Positions 9,084-17,538 of a stretch of DNA of 64,000 nucleotides are shown piece after piece (position 1 is the first letter of the stretch; each line of letters starts with the position of its first letter). The position numbers and the translations under genes were made by a program. The notes beneath the pieces are model-generated. The model was not told the DNA's origin and did no database searches. It worked only from the letters and a program-made list of their open reading frames with translations. The stretch is from Massilia sp. METH4 (lineage in GTDB: Bacteria > Pseudomonadota > Gammaproteobacteria > Burkholderiales > Burkholderiaceae_D): NCBI RefSeq assembly GCF_037094685.1, contig NZ_CP146614.1, positions 682,001 through 746,000 of the forward strand. The letters are read 5' to 3'.

Positions 9084-9992
9084 ATGACCACCCCCAACCC
9101 CGCCGCCGTCAAAGCCTACCTGATCGACCTGCAAGAACGCATCGTCGCCGCCCTCGAGGCGGCCGACGGCAAGCCGTTCCTGCGCGACGCCTGGGAGCGC
9201 CCGGAAGGCGGCGGCGGCATCTCGCGCCTCGTCGAGGAAGGCAATGTGCTGGAACGGGGCGGCTGCAACTTCTCGCATGTGACCGGCGCGAAGCTGCCGC
9301 CTTCGGCCGCGGCGCACCGCCCCGGCATCGGCGGGCGTGCGTGGGAAGCGATGGGCGTCTCGCTGGTGCTCCACCCGCGCAATCCGTATGCGCCGACGGT
9401 GCACATGAACGTGCGTTTCTTCTCGACGACGACCGGGGACGGCACGCCGGTGTGGTGGTTCGGCGGCGGAATGGACCTGACGCCCTACTACGCCAACGAG
9501 GCCGACGTGCGGCACTTCCACCGCAGCTGCCGCGACATGCTCGCGCCGTTCGGCGAAGACCTGCACCCGCGCTTCAAGAAGTGGTGCGACGAGTATTTCT
9601 ACCTGAAGCACCGCCAGGAAGCGCGCGGCGTCGGCGGCATCTTCTTCGACGACTTCAACGAGCGCGATTTCGACACCAGCTTCGCGATGATGAAGAGCGT
9701 GGGCGACGGTTTCGTGAAAGCCTACCTGCCGATCCTGGAAAACCGCAAGGACACGCCCTATGGCGAACGGGAACGCGACTTCCAGGCTTACCGGCGCGGC
9801 CGGTATGTGGAATTCAACCTCGTGTTCGACCGCGGCACGCTGTTCGGCCTGCAGTCGGGCGGGCGCACCGAGGCGATCCTGATGTCGATGCCGCCGGTGG
9901 TGAAATGGCGCTACGACTGGCACCCGGCGGACGGCACGCCGGAGGCGGCGCTGTATACCGACTTCCTGCCGCACCGCGACTGGCTGGTGTGA
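9084..9992 (+). CDS. hemF: Oxygen-dependent coproporphyrinogen III oxidase
   Basis: A 302-residue cytosolic enzyme that oxidatively decarboxylates coproporphyrinogen III to protoporphyrinogen IX in haem synthesis. The family signature is complete: [13 protein letters not shown] at about 99-111, [13 protein letters not shown] at about 127-139, and [13 protein letters not shown] followed by [13 protein letters not shown] at about 170-195. The length is as in E. coli HemF (299). It starts 44 nt after purD, and its TGA (9990-9992) overlaps a possible GTG start of nadD at 9989. The gene order purD-hemF-nadD-rsfS-rlmH is the usual Burkholderiales arrangement. Confidence 0.97.
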   Translation: MTTPNPAAVKAYLIDLQERIVAALEAADGKPFLRDAWERPEGGGGISRLVEEGNVLERGGCNFSHVTGAKLPPSAAAHRPGIGGRAWEAMGVSLVLHPRNPYAPTVHMNVRFFSTTTGDGTPVWWFGGGMDLTPYYANEADVRHFHRSCRDMLAPFGEDLHPRFKKWCDEYFYLKHRQEARGVGGIFFDDFNERDFDTSFAMMKSVGDGFVKAYLPILENRKDTPYGERERDFQAYRRGRYVEFNLVFDRGTLFGLQSGGRTEAILMSMPPVVKWRYDWHPADGTPEAALYTDFLPHRDWLV

Positions 9993-10003
9993 CCGGCTGC
10001 ATC

Positions 10004-10660
10004 GTGACTCGCTGCGTCTTGCTGCTGGGCGGCAGCTTCGATCCCATCCACAACGGCCACGTGGCGCTCGGCGCCACCTTCGTGCGGCTGCTGGGCGCTG
10101 CCGAGCTGCGCGTGATTCCCACCGTGCCGTGGCAAAAGAGCACCCTGGTGGCCACGCCGCAGCAGCGCGCGGACATGGCCACGCTGGCATTCGCGGATGA
10201 ACCCTGCCGGGTGGTGATCGACCGGCAGGAGATCGACCGGGGCCGGCCGACCTACACGGTCGAGACGCTGCGCGCGCTGCGCGGCGAACTCGGCCCCGAA
10301 ACGGCCCTGTGCTTCCTGATGGGTGCCGACCAGCTGCAGCGGCTGCACACCTGGCATGCGTGGCGCGACCTGTTCGCGCTGGCCCACCTGTGCGTGGCAG
10401 CCCGCCCCGGCTTCCGGCTCGACGGGCCGGACATCCCGGTCGAGGTGGCGGCCGAGTTCGGCGCGCGCCTCGTGCCGGCGCAACGGCTGTGCAGCCGGCC
10501 AGCCGGGAACACTTGCATCGCGCCGGACCTGGCGGTGGACATCTCGTCCACGCAGATCCGGGAAGCACTGGCGGCTGGCAACTTCCAGCACGATAGCGGC
10601 TCGCCGATTCCCGCGCGGGTGCTAGACTATATTGAACAACATAATCTTTATAAGAAGTAA
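10004..10660 (+). CDS. nadD: Nicotinate-nucleotide adenylyltransferase
   Basis: A 218-residue enzyme that joins nicotinate mononucleotide and ATP to form deamido-NAD in NAD synthesis. The nucleotidyltransferase motif GGSFDPIHNGH is at residues 9-19, the C-terminal ISSTQIR motif is near residue 182, and FLMGADQL is in the middle. There is no ATG. GTG 10004 places the GG of the motif exactly as in E. coli NadD, while GTG 9989 would add five residues and overlap the hemF stop. No clear ribosome binding site is seen for either, so translation is probably coupled to hemF. rsfS follows after 6 nt. Confidence 0.93.
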   Translation: MTRCVLLLGGSFDPIHNGHVALGATFVRLLGAAELRVIPTVPWQKSTLVATPQQRADMATLAFADEPCRVVIDRQEIDRGRPTYTVETLRALRGELGPETALCFLMGADQLQRLHTWHAWRDLFALAHLCVAARPGFRLDGPDIPVEVAAEFGARLVPAQRLCSRPAGNTCIAPDLAVDISSTQIREALAAGNFQHDSGSPIPARVLDYIEQHNLYKK

Positions 10661-10666
10661 AACTGA

Positions 10667-11374
10667 ATGGATATTAAAAAACTGCAAGCCCTCGTCGTCG
10701 ACGCCCTGGAAGACGTGAAGGGCCAGGACATCGTCCTGTTCGACACCACGGGCCTCACGAGCCTGTTCGACCGTATCGCCATCGCGTCCGGCACGTCGAA
10801 CCGCCAGACCCGTGCCCTGGCCGCCTCCGTGCGCGACAAGGTGAAGGAAGCCGGCGGCGACGTGGTCGGCATCGAAGGCGAAGACACCGGCGAATGGGTG
10901 CTTGTCGACCTGGGTGACATGATCGTGCACATCATGCAGCAGCCGATCCGCGCCTACTACCGCCTGGAAGAAATCTGGGGCGAGAAGCCCGTGAAGCTGG
11001 GCGCCGCAAAGCGCAAGTCGTCGGCCGAAGGCAAGGTAGCCGAAGCCGCCGAGGCAGCGCCGAAGAAGAAGGCCGGCCACCTGGCGGCCTCGAAGGCGGT
11101 CAAGGAAGCCGAACCGGTGATCGAGAAGAAGGCGCCGGCCCGCAAGCCCGGTACCGTGAAGGCGGCCGCCGCCGCGGGCGCCGTGGCGAAGAAGGCCGCG
11201 GCGAAGAAAGCGGCTCCGGCAGTCGAGGCGCCGGAAGGCAAGAAGGTGAAGGTCGCCGCCTCCAAGACGGCCGTGGCATCGGCCAAGGCAGCCAAGGAAG
11301 CCAAGGCGAAGGAACCGAAGGCGCCCGCCAAGACCGTGATCAAGCGCATCCGCAAGCCGGCCGCCGAAGAGTAA
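10667..11374 (+). CDS. rsfS: Ribosomal silencing factor RsfS with a long Lys/Ala-rich tail
   Basis: Residues 1 to about 108 are a standard RsfS (Iojap) domain, for example [19 protein letters not shown] and [19 protein letters not shown]. RsfS binds ribosomal protein L14 on the large subunit and blocks subunit joining in starvation. E. coli RsfS ends at about 105 residues; this protein continues for some 125 more, almost wholly Lys, Ala, Pro, Glu and Val with [17 protein letters not shown] and [13 protein letters not shown] patterns. That tail resembles histone H1-like bacterial proteins, is probably disordered, and could bind RNA or DNA. The frame is continuous and the gene is spaced 6 nt after nadD and 13 nt before rlmH. 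Confidence 0.93.
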   Translation: MDIKKLQALVVDALEDVKGQDIVLFDTTGLTSLFDRIAIASGTSNRQTRALAASVRDKVKEAGGDVVGIEGEDTGEWVLVDLGDMIVHIMQQPIRAYYRLEEIWGEKPVKLGAAKRKSSAEGKVAEAAEAAPKKKAGHLAASKAVKEAEPVIEKKAPARKPGTVKAAAAAGAVAKKAAAKKAAPAVEAPEGKKVKVAASKTAVASAKAAKEAKAKEPKAPAKTVIKRIRKPAAEE

Positions 11375-11387
11375 GCACGGGTACCGC

Positions 11388-11858
11388 ATGCAGCTGATCA
11401 TCGCTGCCGTCGGGCACAAGATGCCCGCCTGGATCGAAACCGGCTTCACCGAATACGTGAAGCGGATGCCGCCCGAGCTGCGCATCGTGCTCAAGGAAAT
11501 CAAGCCCGTCGAGCGCTCCGGCAGCAAGACCGCGGCCACCGCGATGGCGCTCGAGCGCGAGCGCATCGAGGGAGCGCTGCCGAAGTCGGTGCGCATTATC
11601 GCGCTCGACGAACGCGGCAAGGATCTCACGAGCGTGGGCCTGTCGCAGCAGCTCGAGCTGTGGCAGCAGGATGGCCGCGACACGGCCTTCCTGATCGGCG
11701 GTGCCGACGGGCTCGATCCCGGCCTGAAGGCGAAGGCGGAGGGGCTGATCCGGATTTCCAGCATGACGCTGCCGCACGGGATCGTGCGCGTGATGCTGGC
11801 CGAGCAGCTCTACCGTGCGTGGACAATCACACAAAACCACCCTTATCATCGGGTGTAG
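11388..11858 (+). CDS. rlmH: 23S rRNA pseudouridine-1915 N3-methyltransferase
   Basis: A 156-residue SPOUT-fold methyltransferase that modifies pseudouridine 1915 in helix 69 of 23S rRNA using S-adenosylmethionine. The N-terminus [17 protein letters not shown], the cofactor-knot segment [11 protein letters not shown] (about 101-111) and the C-terminal [13 protein letters not shown] are all typical. The length equals that of E. coli RlmH (155). It follows rsfS closely, the conserved pairing of two large-subunit factors, and precedes maf by 53 nt. Confidence 0.97.
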   Translation: MQLIIAAVGHKMPAWIETGFTEYVKRMPPELRIVLKEIKPVERSGSKTAATAMALERERIEGALPKSVRIIALDERGKDLTSVGLSQQLELWQQDGRDTAFLIGGADGLDPGLKAKAEGLIRISSMTLPHGIVRVMLAEQLYRAWTITQNHPYHRV

Positions 11859-11911
11859 TCCCGGCTTATTCCTGATTGGTGGCCGGGGCGCTTGAACAAC
11901 ACAACAACAAG

Positions 11912-12532
11912 ATGAAACCGGTCGAACGAAAAATCTACCTGGCCTCGAAAAGCCCGCGGCGCCGCGAACTGCTGCGCCAGATCGGCGTCGATTTCGAACT
12001 GCTGCTGCTGCGCAGCGACGGACCGCGCGGCGCCGACGTAACGGAAGAAGTGCTGCCGGACGAACCGGCCGAGGTCTACGTGCGCCGCGTGGCGAACGAG
12101 AAGGCCGACTTCGCGTTCGACCTGTCGCGCCGCCGCCACCTGAGGCCGCGTCCGGTGCTGACGGCCGACACCACGGTGGCGATCGACGGCGCCATTCTCG
12201 GCAAGCCGGCCGGCAAGGCCGAGGCCGAAGCGATGCTGAACAAGCTTTCCGGCCGCACCCACCAGGTGCTGACCACGGTGGCGGTGCGAACTCACGAGTT
12301 CGCCGACAGCTTCACGCAAGTCTCGCAGGTGCGCTTCGCCCAGCTGCGGCCCGCCGACATCGCCGCCTACTGCGCCACCACGGAGCCCTATGACAAGGCC
12401 GGCGGCTACGGCATCCAGGGGCTGGCGGCCATGTTCATCGAGCATATCGAAGGCAGCCATTCGGGCATCATGGGCCTGCCGCTGTTCGAGACGGCTGACC
12501 TGCTGCGCCGCGCCGGCCTGAGGCTGCCATGA
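11912..12532 (+). CDS. maf: Maf-family nucleotide pyrophosphatase
   Basis: A 206-residue protein of the Maf/Ham1-like fold, which hydrolyses non-canonical or house-cleaned nucleoside triphosphates to monophosphates. The signature IYLASKSPRRRELLRQIG is at residues 7-24, followed by the catalytic region VLTADTTVAIDG and a central KAEAEAMLNKLSGRTHQV. Met at 11912 gives the canonical start. An upstream ATG at 11876 would add 12 residues with no family counterpart. The last 4 nt overlap the rng start (ATGA), so the two are translationally coupled. The exact substrate subtype (dTTP/UTP or m7GTP) is not decided here. Confidence 0.95.
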   Translation: MKPVERKIYLASKSPRRRELLRQIGVDFELLLLRSDGPRGADVTEEVLPDEPAEVYVRRVANEKADFAFDLSRRRHLRPRPVLTADTTVAIDGAILGKPAGKAEAEAMLNKLSGRTHQVLTTVAVRTHEFADSFTQVSQVRFAQLRPADIAAYCATTEPYDKAGGYGIQGLAAMFIEHIEGSHSGIMGLPLFETADLLRRAGLRLP

Positions 12533-13992
12533 ACGAGGACATCCTCATCAACATCACACCGCAGGAAACGCGCGTGGCCCTGGTGCTGCAGGGCGCCGTG
12601 CAGGAACTGCACATCGAGCGCACGCTCACGCGCGGCCTGGCCGGCAACGTCTATTCCGGCAAGGTGGTGCGTGTGCTGCCTGGCATGCAATCGGCCTTCA
12701 TCGACATCGGCCTGGAGCGCGCCGCCTTCCTGCACGTGGCCGACATCTGGGAAGCGCGCCCGCACGACGGCAGCAATGCGGCGCCCACGCCGATCGAAAA
12801 GCTGCTGTTCGACGGCCAGGTGCTGACCGTGCAGGTGATCAAGGACCCGATCGGCACCAAGGGCGCCCGCCTGTCGACGCAGATCTCGATCGCCGGCCGC
12901 ATGCTGGTCTACCTGCCGCAGGATTCCCACATCGGCATCTCGCAGAAGATCGAGAAGGAAAGCGAGCGGGAGGCGCTGCGCGCGCGCATGCAGAGCCTCT
13001 TGCCGAAGGAAGAGAAAGGCGGCTACATCGTGCGCACGCAGGCCGAGGATGCCAGCGACGCCGACCTGGCGGCCGACATCGACTACCTGCGCAAGACCTG
13101 GGGCGCGATCACGCACGGCGCGCGCACGCGGCCGCCCACCTCCCTGCTGCACCAGGACCTGTCGCTGGCGCAGCGCGTGCTGCGCGACTTCGTGCACGAC
13201 GAAACGGCCACCATCCAGGTGGACTCGCGCGAGAACTTCCTGAACCTCACGGAATTCGGCAAGACCTACACGCCCAGCGTGCTGCCCCGGCTGCACCACT
13301 ACACGGGCGAGCGGCCCCTGTTCGACCTGTATGGCGTGGAAGAGGAAATCCAGCGCGCGCTGGGCCGCCGCGTGGACCTGAAGTCGGGCGGCTACCTGAT
13401 CGTCGACCAGACCGAGGCGATGACGACGATCGACGTCAACACGGGCGGCTTCGTGGGCGGGCGCAATTTCGCCGACACGATCTTCAAGACGAACCTGGAG
13501 GCGGCGCACGCGATCGCGCGCCAGCTGCGCCTGCGCAACCTGGGCGGCATCATCATCCTCGATTTCATCGACATGGAAAACGCCGAGCACCGCAACGCCG
13601 TGCTGGCCGAATTGAAAAAGGCACTGGCCAGGGACCGCACCAAGGTATCGGTCTCCGGCTTCTCGGCGCTGGGCCTGGTGGAGATGACGAGAAAGCGCAC
13701 CCGCGAATCGCTGGCGCACATCCTGTGCGAGCCCTGCCCCGCCTGCGGCGGCAAAGGGCAAGTCAAAACTTCGCGCACGATCTGCTATGAAATCCTGCGC
13801 GAACTGCTGCGCGAAGCGAAGCAGTTCAACCCGCGCGAATTCCGCATCCTCGCCTCGCAGGAAGTGGTGGACCTGTTCCTCGAAGAAGAATCGCAGCACC
13901 TGGCAATGCTGGGCGACTTCATCGGCAAGAAGATCTCGCTGCAGGTCGAGAATTCGTATCACCAGGAACAGTACGACGTGATCCTGATGTAG
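12529..13992 (+). CDS. rng: Ribonuclease G
   Basis: A 487-residue endoribonuclease of the RNase E/G family, acting in 16S rRNA 5' maturation and mRNA decay. The N-terminus has the S1 RNA-binding domain (about 38-125, including SGKVVRVLPGMQSAFIDIG). The catalytic core has the two metal-binding aspartate sites, TIDVNTGGFVG near residue 303 and IILDFIDME near 346. The zinc-link cysteines are in CEPCPACGGKG near residue 405. It has RNase G length and lacks the long C-terminal degradosome scaffold of RNase E. It overlaps maf by 4 nt and ends the run of housekeeping genes. Confidence 0.96.
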   Translation: MNEDILINITPQETRVALVLQGAVQELHIERTLTRGLAGNVYSGKVVRVLPGMQSAFIDIGLERAAFLHVADIWEARPHDGSNAAPTPIEKLLFDGQVLTVQVIKDPIGTKGARLSTQISIAGRMLVYLPQDSHIGISQKIEKESEREALRARMQSLLPKEEKGGYIVRTQAEDASDADLAADIDYLRKTWGAITHGARTRPPTSLLHQDLSLAQRVLRDFVHDETATIQVDSRENFLNLTEFGKTYTPSVLPRLHHYTGERPLFDLYGVEEEIQRALGRRVDLKSGGYLIVDQTEAMTTIDVNTGGFVGGRNFADTIFKTNLEAAHAIARQLRLRNLGGIIILDFIDMENAEHRNAVLAELKKALARDRTKVSVSGFSALGLVEMTRKRTRESLAHILCEPCPACGGKGQVKTSRTICYEILRELLREAKQFNPREFRILASQEVVDLFLEEESQHLAMLGDFIGKKISLQVENSYHQEQYDVILM

Positions 13993-14073
13993 CCCCGCGC
14001 GCCGCTCTCGGCGGCCAAGTGGGGGGAATGGCGCGCGGGCTGTCTCTTATTGCTGTCTCTTACTGCTGCCTGC

Positions 14074-14607
14074 TTATTTCTGCTGCGCGCGGCGGCGTGC
14101 CACCACGCCCACCAGCGCCATGCCGCCCAGCAGCATGCCGTAGGTGGCCGGTTCCGGTACCGGCGAAATCGCCAGGTCGCCCGAGTAGCTGCCGGCGGCG
14201 CGCGATACCACGCTGCCCGTCACGGCCACGTAGTAGCCGGTACCGCCCGCCACGTTGGACAGGTCCAGGCTCCACTGGTCGAACTTGCCGGTGGAAACTT
14301 GCGTGCCGGCGCTCACCAGCGTGCCGTCGCCCGAATACAGCGAGAACCCGGTGATGTCCAGGCCCACGTTGGCATTGCCAGCGTTCGAGTACAGGTTAGC
14401 CGTCAAGGAAGAAACACCGGTCACGTCGAACGCGTACGTGTCGGTGAAGGTATCGCCCGAATGGTTGCCGGTAATCAGGCGGCTGAACGCGCCTGCGCCA
14501 TCGATGACATCGATGCTGCCGTCCGGCAGGCTGATGTCCGCGGCTTGCGCGGTCATTGCAGCGCATGCCAGGGCCAGAGAGGCCGCGATGTTCTTCATGT
14601 TCGTCAT
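14074..14607 (-). CDS. PEP-CTERM sorted secreted protein, FxDxF-like type
   Basis: A 177-residue exported protein. It has a signal peptide (about residues 4-22, ending AMTAQA) and a C-terminal sorting tail SPVPEPATYGMLLGGM followed by a hydrophobic stretch and basic RRR, the recognition element of exosortases. The mature part is Gly/Ser/Thr/Asp-rich, contains FTDTYAFDVTG and ends with repeated aromatic strands, resembling the FxDxF-type PEP-CTERM family. AAGGAG lies 6 nt before the ATG at 14607. No exosortase is in the window, so the sorting enzyme must be elsewhere. I see no sigma-54-type promoter before it, unlike the other two PEP-CTERM genes here. Its role is unknown; PEP-CTERM proteins often go with exopolysaccharide and flocs. 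Confidence 0.88.
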   Translation of the reverse strand: MTNMKNIAASLALACAAMTAQAADISLPDGSIDVIDGAGAFSRLITGNHSGDTFTDTYAFDVTGVSSLTANLYSNAGNANVGLDITGFSLYSGDGTLVSAGTQVSTGKFDQWSLDLSNVAGGTGYYVAVTGSVVSRAAGSYSGDLAISPVPEPATYGMLLGGMALVGVVARRRAQQK

Positions 14608-14919
14608 TCTTGCTCCTTGATTGAAATGGATGGGCTCGCCAAAAGCACGGACAAGTTAACAAAGGAGCACGCACCGGGAAAGTTTGCTGATGCGATTCTT
14701 GCATTCTTACGATACTTGCAATTAACACGGCGACAACGCCGCACCGCGGCGAAAAGACTTTAATAATCAAGCTCATGTGGAGCAAAACGGGGAGCCGTGT
14801 AAGCGCTCGTAGGAATACGCCTACAGCACGACGCGCAGTACGAGCAACGTCGCCGTTTGGCGACGGCCTACGCCGGCCGTACGCGCGCTGTGGCAGGCGC
14901 TTACAGCCCTGTTACCGCC
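14608..14919. other. Intergenic region between a PEP-CTERM gene and a diguanylate cyclase gene
   Basis: No convincing gene. The part next to the PEP-CTERM gene is lower in GC and should hold its promoter and leader. The distal part holds the inverted-repeat segment listed at 14798-14905, which lies just downstream of the diguanylate cyclase stop. Confidence 0.6.
14798..14905. repeat. 108-bp segment bounded by inverted TGTAAGCGCT ends
   Basis: The ends TGTAAGCGCT (14798-14807) and GGCGCTTACA (14896-14905) match as inverted repeats in 9 of 10 positions. In the middle is a perfect hairpin CGTCGCC-GTTT-GGCGACG (14848-14865). It could be a small non-coding repeat element or a factor-dependent terminator for the diguanylate cyclase gene. 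There is no T-run. Confidence 0.4.
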
Positions 14920-16455
14920 TTATCCTGGTGGCAAGTCCACCGGGCGCATCACCCGGTCGCGTCCCGCCGCCTTGGCGCGATACAGGGCCCGGTCGGCCCG
15001 TTCGACAAGCGCGCCCGCTTCGTCGATACCGCGGCGCGGTACCTGCGCCGCCACGCCCGCGCTGATGGTGACGATGCCCAGCGCGCTGCCCGCATGGGGC
15101 AGGCGCAGGGCGGCCACCGCCGCACGCATCCGTTCAGCCACCGCCTCCGTGCCTGCCACGTCGGTATTCGGCAGCAGCACCGCCAGTTCCTCGCCGCCGT
15201 AACGGGCGGCCAGGTCGCCGGCCCGCTTCGGCGTGTGCTCGCGGATCGCGCGGGCCACCGCGCGCAGGCAATCGTCGCCGGCGCTGTGGCCGTAGTGGTC
15301 GTTGTAGGCCTTGAAGTGGTCGACGTCGATCATTGCCAGCCCCAGCGACGCGCCGTGCCGCGTTGCGCGGCTGAACTCGTTGCCGAGCGAGACGTCGAAC
15401 TGGCGGCGGTTCGCCAGGCCCGTCAAGCCATCCTGCAGCGCCAGTTTTTCCAGCGTGGCGTTCAGGCTGGCCAGCGCGTCGCGCGCTTCGCGCAATTCCT
15501 GCTCCGCCTGCAGGCGCCGATGCATCTGCCGCACCAGCCGCCAGCCGAACAGGGCCAGCATGCCGGCCAGCATCAGCACGCCCGCGGTCCGCATCAGCGT
15601 GTCGCGCCACCAGTGCGCCAGTACCTCCTCGGTCGACAGCGCAGCCGTCACGAACAGCGGATAGGTGCGCAGCGGGCGGTAGCTGTTCAGGCGCAGCTCG
15701 CCATCCTGCGTGGAGCGGAACATTCCGGTGCCGGTCGTGGCCACGCGGCTATAGGCGCGGAACAGCGGCGTGTGGGCGATGCTGCTGCCGATCCTGTCTT
15801 GCCGGTAGGGCCGCCGCACCAGCATCGTGCCCTCGTTCGTCAGTAGCGCCACCGCACCCTTGCCGCCGATGTCGAAACCGGCATAGAACTGGCGAAAGTA
15901 CTCGATGTCGACCGTGGCCAGTACCACGCCGGCGAAGCTGCCGTCGGGCTTGTCGACGCGGCGCGACAGTGGGATGACCCACTTGCCCGTGGTGCGGCTG
16001 GCGAAGGGCTTGCCGATGCGCGGGCCTGCTTGCCGGTGCTCGCGGTGCCAGATGAAGTATTCGCGGTCGGCGTTATTGGCGCCGGGCGGCGCCGCGCCGA
16101 AGGAGTTGACGATCCAGCGCCCTGCCGCGTCGTAGAAGAACAGGCCATTCAGCTGGGGCAGCGCGCGTACGTGGGTGGCCATTAACCCGTGCAGCCGCCG
16201 CAACTGGGGCGTGCCGGTGCCGTCGACCTCGATGCGCTCTTCCAGGTCGGCCAGGCTGGTGTCGGCGGCGCGCAGCGTATCGTCGGCATGGCCGGCCATG
16301 GCGCTGGCGAGGTTGGTGGCGTTGCGCGTGGTCTGGTCCAGCAGCGCCTTGCGCGCCAGCCAGCTGCGCTGGAAATCCAGCGCCACCAGCGCCACGCACA
16401 CCAGCGTGACGAACAGCGTGGTCCAGAAGGTGATCGGCAGCCGCTTCATCGCCAC
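14920..16455 (-). CDS. Membrane diguanylate cyclase with periplasmic Cache-like sensor
   Basis: A 511-residue inner-membrane signalling enzyme. TM1 (about residues 9-27) and TM2 (about 286-306) flank a periplasmic sensor with the features of a double Cache domain (DREYFIWHREHRQAG, then GKWVIPLSRRVDKPDGSFAGVV). A short linker leads to a GGDEF domain with the active site ARYGGEELAVLL near residue 420, so it should make cyclic di-GMP from two GTP. RAGD lies five residues before GGEEL and fits the product-inhibition I-site RxxD. It is 12 nt downstream of waaF and probably cotranscribed with the LPS genes, which may tie cyclic di-GMP to surface state. The ligand is unknown. Confidence 0.9.
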   Translation of the reverse strand: MAMKRLPITFWTTLFVTLVCVALVALDFQRSWLARKALLDQTTRNATNLASAMAGHADDTLRAADTSLADLEERIEVDGTGTPQLRRLHGLMATHVRALPQLNGLFFYDAAGRWIVNSFGAAPPGANNADREYFIWHREHRQAGPRIGKPFASRTTGKWVIPLSRRVDKPDGSFAGVVLATVDIEYFRQFYAGFDIGGKGAVALLTNEGTMLVRRPYRQDRIGSSIAHTPLFRAYSRVATTGTGMFRSTQDGELRLNSYRPLRTYPLFVTAALSTEEVLAHWWRDTLMRTAGVLMLAGMLALFGWRLVRQMHRRLQAEQELREARDALASLNATLEKLALQDGLTGLANRRQFDVSLGNEFSRATRHGASLGLAMIDVDHFKAYNDHYGHSAGDDCLRAVARAIREHTPKRAGDLAARYGGEELAVLLPNTDVAGTEAVAERMRAAVAALRLPHAGSALGIVTISAGVAAQVPRRGIDEAGALVERADRALYRAKAAGRDRVMRPVDLPPG

Positions 16456-16467
16456 CCCGACACCGGA

Positions 16468-17538
16468 TCAGGCCGGAACGGCGGCGGGGAGCATCGGGTG
16501 CAGGGTCTGCCAGACGGTGCCGGCATCGAGCTTGCGCATGCAATCGTGGTGCCCCAGCGGGCATTCGCGCTGCCGGCACGGCGAGCAGTCCAGGCGCAGC
16601 GACAGCGCCGCCGCCACGGTCGAGAACGGCGGCGCGTGGTCCGGGTCGGTGGGGCCGTAGATGGCGACCACGGGACGGTCCAGGCTCGAGGCCACGTGCA
16701 GCAGGCCGGAATCGTTGCTGACCACGGCCTGGGCGTGGCCGATCAGTGCCACCGCCTCGGCCAGGCTGGTCTGGCCGGCGATGTTCAGCACGGCCGGGGC
16801 GGCCGGCGTGCCCGCGAGGGCGGCGAGGATCTCGTCGCACACGGCACGGTCCTTCGGCGAACCCAACAGCGCAACCTGCACGCCGGGGCGGCTCGCGACA
16901 ATGACCTGCGCCAGCGCGGCGAAATGGCCGGGGGGCCAGCGCTTGGCCGAGCCGAACTCGGCGCCAGGGGCGAACACGATCAGCGGCCGCTCGGCCGCCA
17001 GGCCGGCCTTCGCGCAGGCGGCGGCCACCTGGTCCGGCGTCACTTGCAAGGCGGGGCGGGGCGCGGGCACCAGCGGGGCTCCGGGCGCGTTGGCCAGCGC
17101 CGCGTAGAACGGCACCATCGGGCGCGGCGTCACGTCGTCGTGGTGCATCACATTGATCAGGCCATAACGGCTTTCGCCCTTGTAGCCGACGCGGCGGCGG
17201 ATGCCGGCCAGCCAGGGGATCAGCGCATATTTGAGCGTATTCGGCAGCACATAGGCTTCGGCATAGCCGCGCCGTTTCAACAGCCGGGCATAGCGCCAGC
17301 GCTCGCGCAGCTGCAACGGGCCGTGGCGAAACGGCGTCTGCAACACCTCGGTCACTTCGCGCATCTGGCGCCACACGGGCGCCACGGCCGGCGGTGCCAG
17401 CACGTCGATCGGCCGGTCGGGGTGCATGGCCCGCAGCCGCTGCAGCAGCGGCTGCGCCATCACGGCATCGCCGATCCAGTTCGGGGAAATGACCAGGATC
17501 CTGGGAACGCCAGGGGAAACGTTGGCGGCGTCAGCCAT
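16468..17538 (-). CDS. waaF: Glycosyltransferase family 9, ADP-heptose:LPS heptosyltransferase II type
   Basis: A 356-residue GT-B enzyme that adds a heptose to the lipopolysaccharide inner core on the cytoplasmic face of the inner membrane. The N-terminal motif ILVISPNWIGDAVMAQPLL (about 14-32) is the WaaF signature. The acceptor side includes GYKGESRYGLIN, and the donor-binding part has FAPGAEFGSAKRWP, AVVSNDSGLLHVAS and AIYGPTDPDH. A Cys-rich segment (CSPCRQRECPLGHHDC) near residue 320 is typical of the WaaF subgroup. It overlaps the O-antigen ligase gene by 8 nt. WaaC-like or other GT9 assignment is less likely given the Cys-rich segment. Confidence 0.88.
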   Translation of the reverse strand: MADAANVSPGVPRILVISPNWIGDAVMAQPLLQRLRAMHPDRPIDVLAPPAVAPVWRQMREVTEVLQTPFRHGPLQLRERWRYARLLKRRGYAEAYVLPNTLKYALIPWLAGIRRRVGYKGESRYGLINVMHHDDVTPRPMVPFYAALANAPGAPLVPAPRPALQVTPDQVAAACAKAGLAAERPLIVFAPGAEFGSAKRWPPGHFAALAQVIVASRPGVQVALLGSPKDRAVCDEILAALAGTPAAPAVLNIAGQTSLAEAVALIGHAQAVVSNDSGLLHVASSLDRPVVAIYGPTDPDHAPPFSTVAAALSLRLDCSPCRQRECPLGHHDCMRKLDAGTVWQTLHPMLPAAVPA

